A stretch of DNA of 64,000 nucleotides, taken from Pseudomonadota bacterium. GTDB taxonomy: Bacteria; Pseudomonadota; Alphaproteobacteria; Caulobacterales; Aquidulcibacteraceae. The DNA lies in contig JAIUOD010000003.1 of NCBI GenBank assembly GCA_020161405.1, positions 405,392 to 469,391 on the forward strand, given 5' to 3'. The notes below the pieces were generated by a model. That model worked only from the letters and a program-made list of their open reading frames with translations, ran no database searches and was not told the origin of the DNA. The position numbers were made by a program, and so were the translations under genes. This document shows, piece after piece, positions 54,438-62,666 of the stretch. How positions within the stretch are numbered: position 1 is the stretch's first letter; every line of letters begins with the position of its first letter.

Positions 54438-55310
54438 ATGATGAAATTAGCAAAATATATCAGCATAATAAGCATATTTGCTTTGGCTGCGGCTGACAAA
54501 GCACCAAAGTCACCAAGTGAAATCGCGCAAGCCGCACCAGATAGTGCTTGGTCACAAATTAATGCCGATGATATTGTTATTTTCACATTGAAAGATGGCA
54601 GAGAATTTACAATCGAGCTTGCCGATAAATTATCGCCAATTCATGTTGCTAATATCAAAAAGCTTGTTCGCGCGGGTTGGTTTGAAAAAACTTCAATTGT
54701 TCGTGTTCAAGATAATTATGTGGTGCAATGGGGCGCACCTGAAAACACAAAATTACCAGATGGCATAAATTTAAAACCGCCCGCTGAATATGAATTTGCA
54801 AAACCAAAAGATTTTATTGCCCTTCCCTTTAAAGATACTTTTGCATTGCACACTGGCTATATAAACTCATGGCCTGTTGCCACAGATGGCAAGAAGGCAT
54901 GGCCTGTTCATTGTTATGGCGCGATTGGCGTTGGGCGCGATATGTCGCCCGATACCGGCACAGGCCAAGAATTATACACCGTTATCGGTCAAAGCCCACG
55001 CCATCTTGATAGAAATATCAATATTTCAGGGCGTATCTTAAGCGGAATGGAAAACCTGACCGCGCATCCCCGTGGCACTGGAACAATGGGTTTTTATGAA
55101 AAGGAAGAAGAAAAACAACCAATAATAGGTGCAAAAATAGCATCAGACCTTCCAGAATCTGAGCGCCCAAAATATCAAGTTCTAAAAACCAATACAAAAA
55201 CATTCCAAGAATGGCTTCACGCCAAAGCCAACCGCGGCGCACCATTTTTCATAAAACCTGCCGGCGCAGTAGATATTTGCAACGCCTTATTGCCGATTAG
55301 GAAGAAATAA
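54438..55310 (+). CDS. Exported cyclophilin-type peptidyl-prolyl isomerase
   Basis: A 290-residue protein with a short signal peptide (ALAAA, to about residue 19) and a cyclophilin-type domain, likely periplasmic. Recognisable pieces are FTIELADKLSPIHVANIKKL, FEKTSIVRVQDNYVVQWG and the GTGTMGFY-type segment late in the domain. Loops are longer than in PpiA, giving a protein nearly twice its size, so activity on proline bonds needs proof. GGGGG precedes the ATG with 7 bases spacing. It is 41 bases after the acyltransferase and 15 bases from the converging TIR gene. Confidence 0.8.
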   Translation: MMKLAKYISIISIFALAAADKAPKSPSEIAQAAPDSAWSQINADDIVIFTLKDGREFTIELADKLSPIHVANIKKLVRAGWFEKTSIVRVQDNYVVQWGAPENTKLPDGINLKPPAEYEFAKPKDFIALPFKDTFALHTGYINSWPVATDGKKAWPVHCYGAIGVGRDMSPDTGTGQELYTVIGQSPRHLDRNINISGRILSGMENLTAHPRGTGTMGFYEKEEEKQPIIGAKIASDLPESERPKYQVLKTNTKTFQEWLHAKANRGAPFFIKPAGAVDICNALLPIRKK

Positions 55311-55325
55311 CTCATCAACAAAGAC

Positions 55326-56231
55326 CTACGAATCTTGAAATTTTTTTTCTAATTCAGATATTTTAGCATTTAATGCCCATAATTGATTTGCATTAGCAGC
55401 AGACCCGCTATTTATACTAGCTATTTCAGACTTTAAAGACTGCAATAAGTTACGAATGTTATTCAATTCTATTTCAGTTTTATCTGTTTTATTAAGGGCT
55501 CCGGCTGTATGCGCAATATTATTGTTTAAAATATTCTCGAGCGCAATTAATCTGTTTAAAACAGGGCTAATTAGTTGGTTCTGAATGTCTATTGTGTTCT
55601 TTGTAGCCAAATCACCCTGACCAGATATAGCTGCTGCTACAAAATTTGCACCGAATCCACCATTAAAGCCATATTGAAGCATTTTTTCCAACGACGATAT
55701 CCTACTTGCTAGATCATTTAGCGTAATATTCGGCGCCTTTTTTCTATTTCTAAACTTTTCTAATGCCGCATCAACTTTATTTTCGTAATCATCTTTAAAT
55801 CTTCCTATTAGCGAATTCAATTTATCTTCAGCTCTAGGCGAAGCAGATAATATGTTGAGTTGTTTAACGATTGCAAGAAAGCTAGACCATTCTAGATTCG
55901 TGCATTGTAGGTTTGATAATGGATGACTAGCCAAATCAGAATTAGTAATATCGCACAGAACTGGAACTATATTACCCTCGCCAATTTTAGATGCAAACGC
56001 TCCGATTTCAAAGTTCAACCACGGGATAGATATGTTTTCATTAGTTATTAAAACTATAGCTATATCCGACTCATGAACTTCATTTTTTATCCTGTTAAAC
56101 CAAGCTTCTCCGAAAAAAATATCTTGGTCAGACTTGAACGCAGTAATTCCTAACGCCTCTTCAAAAATATCTTTAAAGGTTTTTGCAATTTCATTACTTA
56201 ACTCTTTGGACCAACTCAAAAAAACCTGCAT
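55326..56231 (-). CDS. TIR-domain protein with coiled-coil C-terminus
   Basis: A 301-residue soluble protein. Residues 1-150 form a TIR-like domain: VFLSWSKELSNEIAKTF at the start, DIFFGEAWFNRIKNEVHESD, a hydrophobic strand AIVLITNENI, and WLNFEIGAF with Glu75 in the position of the catalytic Glu of NAD+-cleaving TIRs. Residues about 165-301 have heptad-like Leu/Ile spacing, interrupted by a Gly/Ala-rich stretch (GFNGGFGANFVAAAISG). Bacterial TIR proteins often act as NADases in phage defence (Thoeris, TIR-STING, CBASS). No partner defence gene adjoins it, so it may be a single-gene system or signal differently. It has its own upstream region after the pccB terminator. Confidence 0.75.
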   Translation of the reverse strand: MQVFLSWSKELSNEIAKTFKDIFEEALGITAFKSDQDIFFGEAWFNRIKNEVHESDIAIVLITNENISIPWLNFEIGAFASKIGEGNIVPVLCDITNSDLASHPLSNLQCTNLEWSSFLAIVKQLNILSASPRAEDKLNSLIGRFKDDYENKVDAALEKFRNRKKAPNITLNDLASRISSLEKMLQYGFNGGFGANFVAAAISGQGDLATKNTIDIQNQLISPVLNRLIALENILNNNIAHTAGALNKTDKTEIELNNIRNLLQSLKSEIASINSGSAANANQLWALNAKISELEKKFQDS

Positions 56232-56349
56232 ACAATTACCACAATAAATGAATAAATATATTTGAAATATGCGAATAATAATAATCGCTCTTCCAAAAAA
56301 ATTGTATACTAATTTCTAATTGGTGCTAGAAAAAAATGCAATGTAAAAA

Positions 56350-56378
56350 AAAGGCTTAAAATAATATTTCAAGCCTTT
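56350..56378 (-). terminator. Rho-independent terminator after pccB
   Basis: An 8-base stem (AAAGGCTT at 56350-56357 with AAGCCTTT at 56371-56378) with a 13-base AT loop, followed on the minus strand by T9. It lies 24 bases after the pccB stop and separates pccB from the TIR gene. Confidence 0.82.
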
Positions 56379-56401
56379 AAATAAATATTTTAAAAAATTA
56401 C

Positions 56402-57934
56402 CTACAACGGAATATTATCGTGCTTTTTCCAAGGATTGCTTAGTTTTTTCTTTTTAAGCGTACGCAAAGCATTTGCGATTTTAAATCTCGTATTATGCGG
56501 CATGATAACATCATCAATAAAACCAAGTGATGCCGCAACAAATGGGTTGGCAAAGCGTTTTTGATATTCATCAGTGCGCTCTTTAATTTTTTCTGGATCA
56601 TTCATATCTGCACGGAAAATGATTTCCACCGCACCCTTTGCGCCCATAACCGCAATTTCCGCAGATGGCCATGCATAATTAACGTCACCGCGAATATGTT
56701 TCGAACTCATAACGTCATATGCACCGCCATAGGCTTTACGCGTAATGATTGTAACTTTTGGAACTGTTGCTTCTGCATAGGCAAATAATAATTTTGCGCC
56801 ATGTTTAATAAGGCCGCCATATTCTTGCTTAGTACCTGGCATAAAACCTGGAACATCAACAAATGTAATGATTGGAATATTGAAACAATCGCAAAAACGA
56901 ACAAAACGTGCTGCTTTACGTGATGAATCACTGTCCAAAACGCCCGCAAGGCTCATAGGTTGATTGGCGACAACACCAACAGTTGCACCCTCAACGCGCC
57001 CGAAACCGCAAACAATGTTCTTTGCAAAATCTGCACCAATTTCAAAGAAGTCACCATCATCGACAGTTTTTTCAATCAATTCTTTTATGTCATATGGCTG
57101 ATTTGGATTGCTTGGAACCAAAGTATCCAAAGAATAATCAGGTTCATTTTTAACCACGCGACCTTCACGAATTGGCGCTTTTTCTTGGTTATTTGCGGGA
57201 ATAAAATCCATAAGACGGCGAATTTGGGTTAAAGCCTCAAAATCATTTTCAAATGCACCATCGGCAACGCCTGATTTTTGGGTGTGAACACGTGCGCCGC
57301 CCAATTCCTCTGCTGTCACCTGCTCATTTGTAACGGTTTTAACAACATCAGGGCCAGTAACGAACATATTTGAAGTATCACGAACCATAAAGATGAAATC
57401 GGTCATCGCAGGTGAATAAACGTCGCCACCTGCACACGGCCCCATAATCACCGAAATTTGAGGCACAACCCCAGATGATAAAACATTTTCAAGGAAAATA
57501 TCGGCATATCCAGCAAGTGATTCAACACCCTCTTGAATACGCGCGCCGCCAGCATCAAAAAGACCAATAATTGGCGCACCATTTTTGACCGCCATCTGCT
57601 GTACTTTTACGATTTTTTCGGCATGTGAACGTGAAAGCGAGCCGCCAAAAACCGTGAAATCTTTGGAGAAAACATAAACAAGGCGACCATTAATAGTTCC
57701 ATGTCCAGTTACAACACCGTCACCAGGGATTTTTTTAGAATCCATGCCAAATTCTTTACAGCGATGTTCAACATAAACATCATATTCTTCAAAAGAATTT
57801 TCATCTAATAATAGTTCAAGACGTTCGCGTGCAGTCAGCTTGCCCTTTGCATGTTGTGCATCAATGCGTTTTTGACCACCGCCTAATTCGGCTTCTGCAC
57901 GTTTTGCTTCCAACATTTCGATGATATGTTTCAT
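56402..57934 (-). CDS. pccB: Propionyl-CoA carboxylase carboxyltransferase (beta) subunit
   Basis: Transfers CO2 from carboxybiotin to propionyl-CoA, giving methylmalonyl-CoA. The 510-residue protein has the two crotonase-like halves of carboxyltransferases: [19 protein letters not shown] and [17 protein letters not shown] with the following [12 protein letters not shown] oxyanion loop in the first, and [20 protein letters not shown] and [18 protein letters not shown] in the second. The ATG at 57934 is chosen because GGGGACGATT precedes it; upstream in-frame codons look non-coding. It is separated from pccA by six genes. Confidence 0.93.
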   Translation of the reverse strand: MKHIIEMLEAKRAEAELGGGQKRIDAQHAKGKLTARERLELLLDENSFEEYDVYVEHRCKEFGMDSKKIPGDGVVTGHGTINGRLVYVFSKDFTVFGGSLSRSHAEKIVKVQQMAVKNGAPIIGLFDAGGARIQEGVESLAGYADIFLENVLSSGVVPQISVIMGPCAGGDVYSPAMTDFIFMVRDTSNMFVTGPDVVKTVTNEQVTAEELGGARVHTQKSGVADGAFENDFEALTQIRRLMDFIPANNQEKAPIREGRVVKNEPDYSLDTLVPSNPNQPYDIKELIEKTVDDGDFFEIGADFAKNIVCGFGRVEGATVGVVANQPMSLAGVLDSDSSRKAARFVRFCDCFNIPIITFVDVPGFMPGTKQEYGGLIKHGAKLLFAYAEATVPKVTIITRKAYGGAYDVMSSKHIRGDVNYAWPSAEIAVMGAKGAVEIIFRADMNDPEKIKERTDEYQKRFANPFVAASLGFIDDVIMPHNTRFKIANALRTLKKKKLSNPWKKHDNIPL

Positions 57935-58105
57935 AATCGTCCCCAAACTATTTTCGACAATTTGCCATAAACAACAAAAATAGCAATGACAAGCCGCCAA
58001 AAGTATATATTATATAGAATACTTAGTTATATATGTTATCATTAAAAACAAATCAATTTCATACTATGACTTGGCAAATTATATATATTTTTGTAGTCTA
58101 ATAAA

Positions 58106-59254
58106 ATGGCATCATCAAAGACGAAAAACATAACAAACCAAAAAAATAATAAGATTTGGATATATGTTTTTTGTGGCATATTCTCTTTTGTTGCTATTGG
58201 TACATATTTATTCCGCACCAATATCTTCAAAGAACTTATAGGGCCAAACATCCCATTCCAAGTTGATGAACCGCCCCCTGCCCCTGATTATAGCGATTCA
58301 TCCGCTTGGGCGAAAAGGCCGCAAGGTGTTTTGAATAATAAGCCCGCCGTATTTTATGTACATCCTACAACCGATTATACAGGCTCATATGGTTGGAATG
58401 ACGACATAAATGATGCAAAATCGCGCGAAATACTTGAAAAAGTTGCAATTCCAAATCACGCAATGCCATTCAATATTGATGGCAATTTATGGATACCAAG
58501 GTATCGGCAGGCAACATTATTCTCAACACTTGCTTATAATGATGATACACGCGGTGCGCTTGAACTTGCGTATCATGATATTGAAATTGCTTTTGACAAT
58601 TTTCAAAATGCAATTGGAAAAGATACGCCCTATGTCTTGGCAGGCATGAACCAAGGCGCGCTTCATATTACGCGCCTCTTGCAAGCTAAAATTGCAAATA
58701 CGCCGCTAAATAATCGATTAATCGCAGTTTATTTAATCGATCAAACAATTGCAAAAGATGAATTAGTCAATAAAAATTATGGTGACTTAAAAGCCTGTAT
58801 CGATAAGAATCAAATTCATTGCATTATTTCTTATCATGCAATTGATGATAACAACCAAAGAAATCAAAGGCTTTTTAAAAACAGAAGCCCACTTTATACA
58901 AAAAGTGAAAATTATCACACACTTGCAAATCGTGAAAATATTTGCGTTAACCCGATTAATGGTGGTGCATCGGATATTGCCGAAAGCGCACAAAACAAGG
59001 GTTCTGCTGCGGCAAATAATCTTGAAAATGGTATGGAACCTGCATTTTTACCATTTGAAACCGGTGCGATTTGTAAAGATGGTATTTTACTGGTTGAACA
59101 TAATAGATCACAAAGCATAAAACCGCCATGGTTCGAACTTGGAACTTTTTATAAAATACCAAATTACAATCTTTTTTATCAGGCACTACAACAAGATTGC
59201 CAAAATCGCATCAATATTTTCATACAACAGATAAAAAATGAACCAAAAAAATAG
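58106..59254 (+). CDS. DUF3089 alpha/beta-hydrolase-like protein lacking the serine nucleophile
   Basis: A 382-residue protein with one N-terminal membrane helix (about 18-36) and an outer or periplasmic domain of the DUF3089 family: VFYVHPTTDY (82-91), NLWIPRYRQATLFS (127-140) and ALELAYHDIEIAFDNF (151-166). In the family the strand-turn holds GHSQG with the nucleophilic Ser; here it is GMNQG (180-184), so Ser is replaced by Asn182 and His by Met. This predicts loss of normal hydrolase chemistry, leaving a binding role or a different mechanism. It is a single gene, divergent from pccB. Confidence 0.8.
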   Translation: MASSKTKNITNQKNNKIWIYVFCGIFSFVAIGTYLFRTNIFKELIGPNIPFQVDEPPPAPDYSDSSAWAKRPQGVLNNKPAVFYVHPTTDYTGSYGWNDDINDAKSREILEKVAIPNHAMPFNIDGNLWIPRYRQATLFSTLAYNDDTRGALELAYHDIEIAFDNFQNAIGKDTPYVLAGMNQGALHITRLLQAKIANTPLNNRLIAVYLIDQTIAKDELVNKNYGDLKACIDKNQIHCIISYHAIDDNNQRNQRLFKNRSPLYTKSENYHTLANRENICVNPINGGASDIAESAQNKGSAAANNLENGMEPAFLPFETGAICKDGILLVEHNRSQSIKPPWFELGTFYKIPNYNLFYQALQQDCQNRINIFIQQIKNEPKK

Positions 59255-59307
59255 CGCAATTGTATTTGGTCTTTGCAAAATTATTTTCTTCGGTTTAATG
59301 CAGGCTT

Positions 59308-59637
59308 ATGTCTGATACTAATGCACCAAAACAACTGAAATCATCTTCTGAATGCGAAAATATGCAAGATGTAAGGTATGAAGTTGATAGGCTTGATCAA
59401 ATAATTGTCGAATTGCTTGCGCAGCGCCAAACTTTTATGGATGCCGCGGCACGAATTAAAGCAAACCGCGACCTTGTTCGAGACGAAGCAAGAATTGAAG
59501 ATGTAGTATCAAAAGTTAAAAACCATGCAAGTAAACATGGCCTTTCACACGAAATTGTTGAACCAGTTTACAGGCTTTTGATTGAAAAATGCATCGCGCA
59601 TGAATTCAATACTTTTGACAAAATATATCCCAAATAG
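59308..59637 (+). CDS. Chorismate mutase (AroQ type II)
   Basis: Converts chorismate to prephenate for Phe/Tyr synthesis. The 109-residue all-helical protein has the AroQ pattern: EVDRLDQIIVELLAQRQTFM in helix 1 with the substrate Arg, then DEARIEDVVSKVKNHASKHG and VEPVYRLLIEKCIAHE. An N-terminal lead of about 20 residues precedes the domain. It is a free-standing mutase, not fused to a dehydratase. Its stop lies 1 base from the stop of the converging Hpt gene. Confidence 0.88.
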   Translation: MSDTNAPKQLKSSSECENMQDVRYEVDRLDQIIVELLAQRQTFMDAAARIKANRDLVRDEARIEDVVSKVKNHASKHGLSHEIVEPVYRLLIEKCIAHEFNTFDKIYPK

Positions 59638-59638
59638 C

Positions 59639-60019
59639 CTAGCTTTTTAGACTATCCATTGCGATTTTATGTTCTAAATTGGCAATTTCGATTATTACGT
59701 CATCCAAAGCTTGAAGTATTTGTTCGCGCCACATGAACTTCTCATCCTTGGATAAAATGCCAGATTTTGCGGCCTCTTCGGCGCCGCCACAAATATCAGC
59801 AAGCCCCCAAGCGCCAATAGAACGCGCAGAGCCTTTAATAGTATGCGCACCGACCATCCAATTTGGTGTCTCAGTTTCAGGCTCAAGTAATTTTGCCCAA
59901 ATTTCCGCCTGTTGCCTAAAAAGACCAAGCACCTCAGATTTTAATGCGGCATCGCCCATTGTCATCTCATCAAGATGGGCAATATCGATAATTGATTTTT
60001 TATTTACATCATTTTCCAT
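59639..60019 (-). CDS. Single-domain histidine phosphotransfer (Hpt) protein
   Basis: A 126-residue four-helix-bundle protein. The phosphorylation motif AHTIKGSARSIGA places the phosphoacceptor His59 in the expected context (HxxKGxxxxxG). It would shuttle phosphoryl groups between a hybrid kinase and a response regulator. It is not ChpT, which is longer. A REC protein with a His-less Hpt-like domain lies 1.3 kb away (61270-62049), a possible partner. Confidence 0.88.
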   Translation of the reverse strand: MENDVNKKSIIDIAHLDEMTMGDAALKSEVLGLFRQQAEIWAKLLEPETETPNWMVGAHTIKGSARSIGAWGLADICGGAEEAAKSGILSKDEKFMWREQILQALDDVIIEIANLEHKIAMDSLKS

Positions 60020-60124
60020 GAATTAAAATTAATACAACTTCCTAAACAAATTGTTCATTATACAGTCAGCTTTGCAAAGTTAATATCTTGCATGCGTTAC
60101 TGCTTAGTTTAAGGACTTATTGTC

Positions 60125-61207
60125 ATGAAAAAAGTTTTTGTAAAATCAGAATTGGCAAGCTCATTATTAGCGATTGTCGCAATATTAGCATCAACAACTT
60201 TGTTAAACTCAAAAGCAAATGCTTTAACGCGCCCACCCGCAGAAGATCGCGACCCAGAATTTAAAGAATGGCGCAATAATAAAAGCGATCGTGTTAATTT
60301 GTCACGAGATAATGAAAACCAACAACAGCGCCAAGAATATCGTCAACCACAAATAAGACAAGAAGCACCTAGACACGAAGCACCTAGACAAGAGCCGCCA
60401 AGGCAAGAAGAAAAAAGGCCAAGCCAGCAAGATTTATCAAGAATAAATCAAATGCAATTTGGTCGCCCAAATCCGTTCCCTAATCAAAATAATTATCAAC
60501 GCCCACCGCAAAATCCAGAACCGCCAAAAGTTGCAGATCGCGACAATAGACGCGATGAAAGACGCGATGACGAACGCCGCAATTATCGTCGTGATGATCA
60601 CAATAATGAACACCACAATGACGATAGACGCCGTGATAATGATAAACGCCACGATGACAGGCGAAATGATAATTGGAATAATGGCTGGAATTGGGGTTCA
60701 AACAATAATAACCATAATGATTATCGCCGTGACGATAAAAGATATAACAACAATTATTCATGGAATCACTATGATAATAATTCGCGTAAACACTTTGAAT
60801 TTGGTCGCCGCGAAGGACAAAATTATTGGGGACCAAATGGAAACAATTGGTCACGTTGGAATAATTCATGGGGCGACCCAAACTATTATGCGCGCCGCTG
60901 GGGCTTTGATGCTTATGACAAATATCGTGGTTGGCGCCGTGGCAATGTTTGGTATTCACACCCAAGCCTTTGGAACGATTGGGGTGGCTGGTATTCATTC
61001 TTCCTATCTGATGGAATTTGGGGATTCAGTTATTCAAACTATGGCGATCCATATTATAATTCCTACGGCAATCAATGCTTAAAAATGCAAGCCAGTGATT
61101 GGCAATATGGACGACGCGCAATCTATAGTTTCGTTGCCTGCCTAAATCGCTGGGGCCAATATGAAGAAGTTCGCGGTACACGCAATTTCGAAGGCTGGGA
61201 TTATTAG
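60125..61207 (+). CDS. Exported His/Asn/Arg-rich low-complexity protein
   Basis: A 360-residue protein with a signal peptide (residues 1-34, ANA-L). Residues 45-125 are Gln/Pro/Arg-rich with an EAPRHEAPRQEPPRQEEKR repeat-like tract; 130-215 are dominated by Asp, Arg, His and Asn; and 220-360 are Trp/Tyr/Gly-rich (NYWGPNGNNWSRWNNSWGDP). The Cys near 318 and 336 may form one disulfide. Such tracts often bind metals, nucleic acids or the cell wall; no family is recognised. Antisense frames here are artefacts of low complexity. It is followed by a hairpin at 61224-61245. Confidence 0.75.
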   Translation: MKKVFVKSELASSLLAIVAILASTTLLNSKANALTRPPAEDRDPEFKEWRNNKSDRVNLSRDNENQQQRQEYRQPQIRQEAPRHEAPRQEPPRQEEKRPSQQDLSRINQMQFGRPNPFPNQNNYQRPPQNPEPPKVADRDNRRDERRDDERRNYRRDDHNNEHHNDDRRRDNDKRHDDRRNDNWNNGWNWGSNNNNHNDYRRDDKRYNNNYSWNHYDNNSRKHFEFGRREGQNYWGPNGNNWSRWNNSWGDPNYYARRWGFDAYDKYRGWRRGNVWYSHPSLWNDWGGWYSFFLSDGIWGFSYSNYGDPYYNSYGNQCLKMQASDWQYGRRAIYSFVACLNRWGQYEEVRGTRNFEGWDY

Positions 61208-61223
61208 TAATTTGCAATTAATA

Positions 61224-61245
61224 AGGGCGCTTGAAAAAGCGCCCT
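61224..61245 (+). terminator. Hairpin after the His/Asn/Arg-rich gene
   Basis: A 9-base perfect stem (AGGGCGCTT at 61224-61232 with AAGCGCCCT at 61237-61245) with a tight GAAA loop. No long T-run follows on either strand. The position between convergent genes fits a terminator. Confidence 0.6.
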
Positions 61246-61269
61246 ATTGATATATTTAAACCTATATTT

Positions 61270-62049
61270 CTAACCTATGAATTTCGAATTTTGCTTTGTG
61301 CTTTGGTTTAAGGCATTAATTATTGCCTGAACCTCATGGCATGCATGAACAATATCTGGTAAAATTGCTTGCCTGCCTTCAACACTATCTTCACCCACGG
61401 CACGTCCTGCAAATTCAGCTACCCTTCCGGCGCCAATACCCGCTGCGATTGCGCATAATTCTTCGCCTGCACGCGCAAAACAATCTGTATCAGTTAACAC
61501 GATTGAAGAATATAATTCGCCAACTTTTCGCGGCCATAAATCTGAAAAATCGTGTAAAATCCCCTCAAGCGAATGCGTTCCAGCTATATGGGCATATTTT
61601 TGAAGTACAGCAACATCAATAATTTTTGGTGGCGCTTTTTCACCATGAAAAGGTTCATCATCAATGTTAGTATCATCAATATAATAATCATCTGCTGATG
61701 AATGTAAGGTATTTGCCAAAGCCTCCAAATCGACAGGCTTGGATAATACAATATCCATTCCAGATTGTTTACAAAACTCGATTTCAGAGGTTTCAGTTCG
61801 ACCAGTTAAACCAACAATTGGGGTAGAAGTATTCATTGAGGCTTTGCGAATTTCAGTGGCAGCAGTCGCCCCATCCATCCTTTCCATTGTAACATCAAGC
61901 AAGATTACGTCAAAATGCTCATGTGTTGCCTTTTCAAGCGCTTCATCACCATCAGTTGTTGCGATAACTTCAAAGCCAACATTAGTAAGGAAATGGCAAA
62001 CCATTTTGCGCATACCTGCATTGTCTTCTGCATAGAGAATTTTTAACAT
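61270..62049 (-). CDS. Response regulator with C-terminal pseudo-Hpt domain
   Basis: A 259-residue protein. Residues 1-118 form a receiver domain with the acidic pocket (Glu8-Asp9), phosphoacceptor Asp52 in LLDVTMERMDG, Thr82 and Lys104, all intact. Residues about 145-245 fit an Hpt four-helix bundle, but the phospho-His site reads GEELCAIAAGIGA instead of AHxLKGxAxxIGA, so Glu196 stands in the His place. Phosphotransfer through this domain is not expected; it may bind kinases, mimic a phosphorylated form or dimerise. The ATG at 62049 follows AGGGG and is chosen over one six codons upstream. Confidence 0.8.
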   Translation of the reverse strand: MLKILYAEDNAGMRKMVCHFLTNVGFEVIATTDGDEALEKATHEHFDVILLDVTMERMDGATAATEIRKASMNTSTPIVGLTGRTETSEIEFCKQSGMDIVLSKPVDLEALANTLHSSADDYYIDDTNIDDEPFHGEKAPPKIIDVAVLQKYAHIAGTHSLEGILHDFSDLWPRKVGELYSSIVLTDTDCFARAGEELCAIAAGIGAGRVAEFAGRAVGEDSVEGRQAILPDIVHACHEVQAIINALNQSTKQNSKFIG

Positions 62050-62186
62050 ACTTACCCCTAAGTACATAAAACCATAGTCAATTTACTCGATTATTAATAA
62101 AAATATAGTTTTGTGCAAAAAAGCGCCAAAAACTTATATAATTTGCATATCACCCCTTAAATACCCCCAAAATTATAAGCTAATGA

Positions 62187-62214
62187 TTGACAAATTGACG
62201 CAATATAATATGTT
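62187..62214 (+). promoter_or_regulatory. Candidate vegetative promoter for the 85-residue protein gene
   Basis: TTGACA (62187-62192) and TATGTT (62209-62214) are spaced by 16 bases; TTGACA is a perfect -35. The predicted start is about 27 bases before the ATG at 62248. A GGGG ribosome-binding site lies in that leader. Confidence 0.45.
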
Positions 62215-62247
62215 AAAACTAGGGCAAATTAGGTTGGGGAATGTCTT

Positions 62248-62505
62248 ATGGAACAGTTTTTTAGCATTTTAATTCAAAAAATAATCGCTGTTTCACTTGG
62301 TCTGTGCGCAATAAATTACCAACCAAATGATGGAAAATATGCACAAGTCGATTCTTCGGTAACCGCATTTGAAATTCAAATTGGTAGTTCAAATCACGGT
62401 TTTACGGCTACTATGGATACACAAAGTGGTTCAACAAATCTTGATAATTTGGGTGCAAGTTCGAAATCACACTTAAAAAGCCTAAGCCTTACTTTTGGCG
62501 AATAA
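62248..62505 (+). CDS. 85-residue hypothetical protein
   Basis: A small protein with a hydrophobic N-terminal stretch (FSILIQKIIAVSLGLCAI, about 4-22) that could be a signal sequence or anchor, followed by a polar, Ser/Thr/Asn-rich body (SSVTAFEIQIGSSNHGFTAT) and a Ser/Leu-rich end. GGGG lies 8 bases before the ATG. I recognise no family. The gene lies between the REC protein and the TipN-like gene. Confidence 0.5.
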   Translation: MEQFFSILIQKIIAVSLGLCAINYQPNDGKYAQVDSSVTAFEIQIGSSNHGFTATMDTQSGSTNLDNLGASSKSHLKSLSLTFGE

Positions 62506-62534
62506 TTGCAATCACAAATTGTAGATAAAAAATA

Positions 62535-62574
62535 AATCATTAGAATAATGATTAGCTTATCATCTATAGATGAT
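62535..62574. repeat. Two adjacent palindromes upstream of the TipN-like gene
   Basis: AATCATT-AGAAT-AATGATT (62535-62553) is followed by the perfect palindrome ATCATCTATAGATGAT (62559-62574). They sit between the 85-residue gene and the TipN-like gene, with no T-run, so they may be operators or a weak end-of-transcript structure. Confidence 0.45.
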
Positions 62575-62666
62575 TAATAATATTGCAAAACGTTTAAATA
62601 TGGCGTTTTAGTGACTAATCTAATATCGAATTTTAAATTTGCATTGAATTCTAACGGCGACAAAAA

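Noticed and set aside
60459..61082. A 207-residue plus-strand frame overlapping the His/Asn/Arg-rich gene
   Set aside because: It is made of Ile/Met/Thr runs produced by reading the low-complexity gene in another frame.
62633..62647. A CtrA-like box TTAA-N7-TTGA upstream of the TipN-like gene
   Set aside because: One mismatch to TTAA-N7-TTAA in very AT-rich DNA is expected by chance; no second site supports it.
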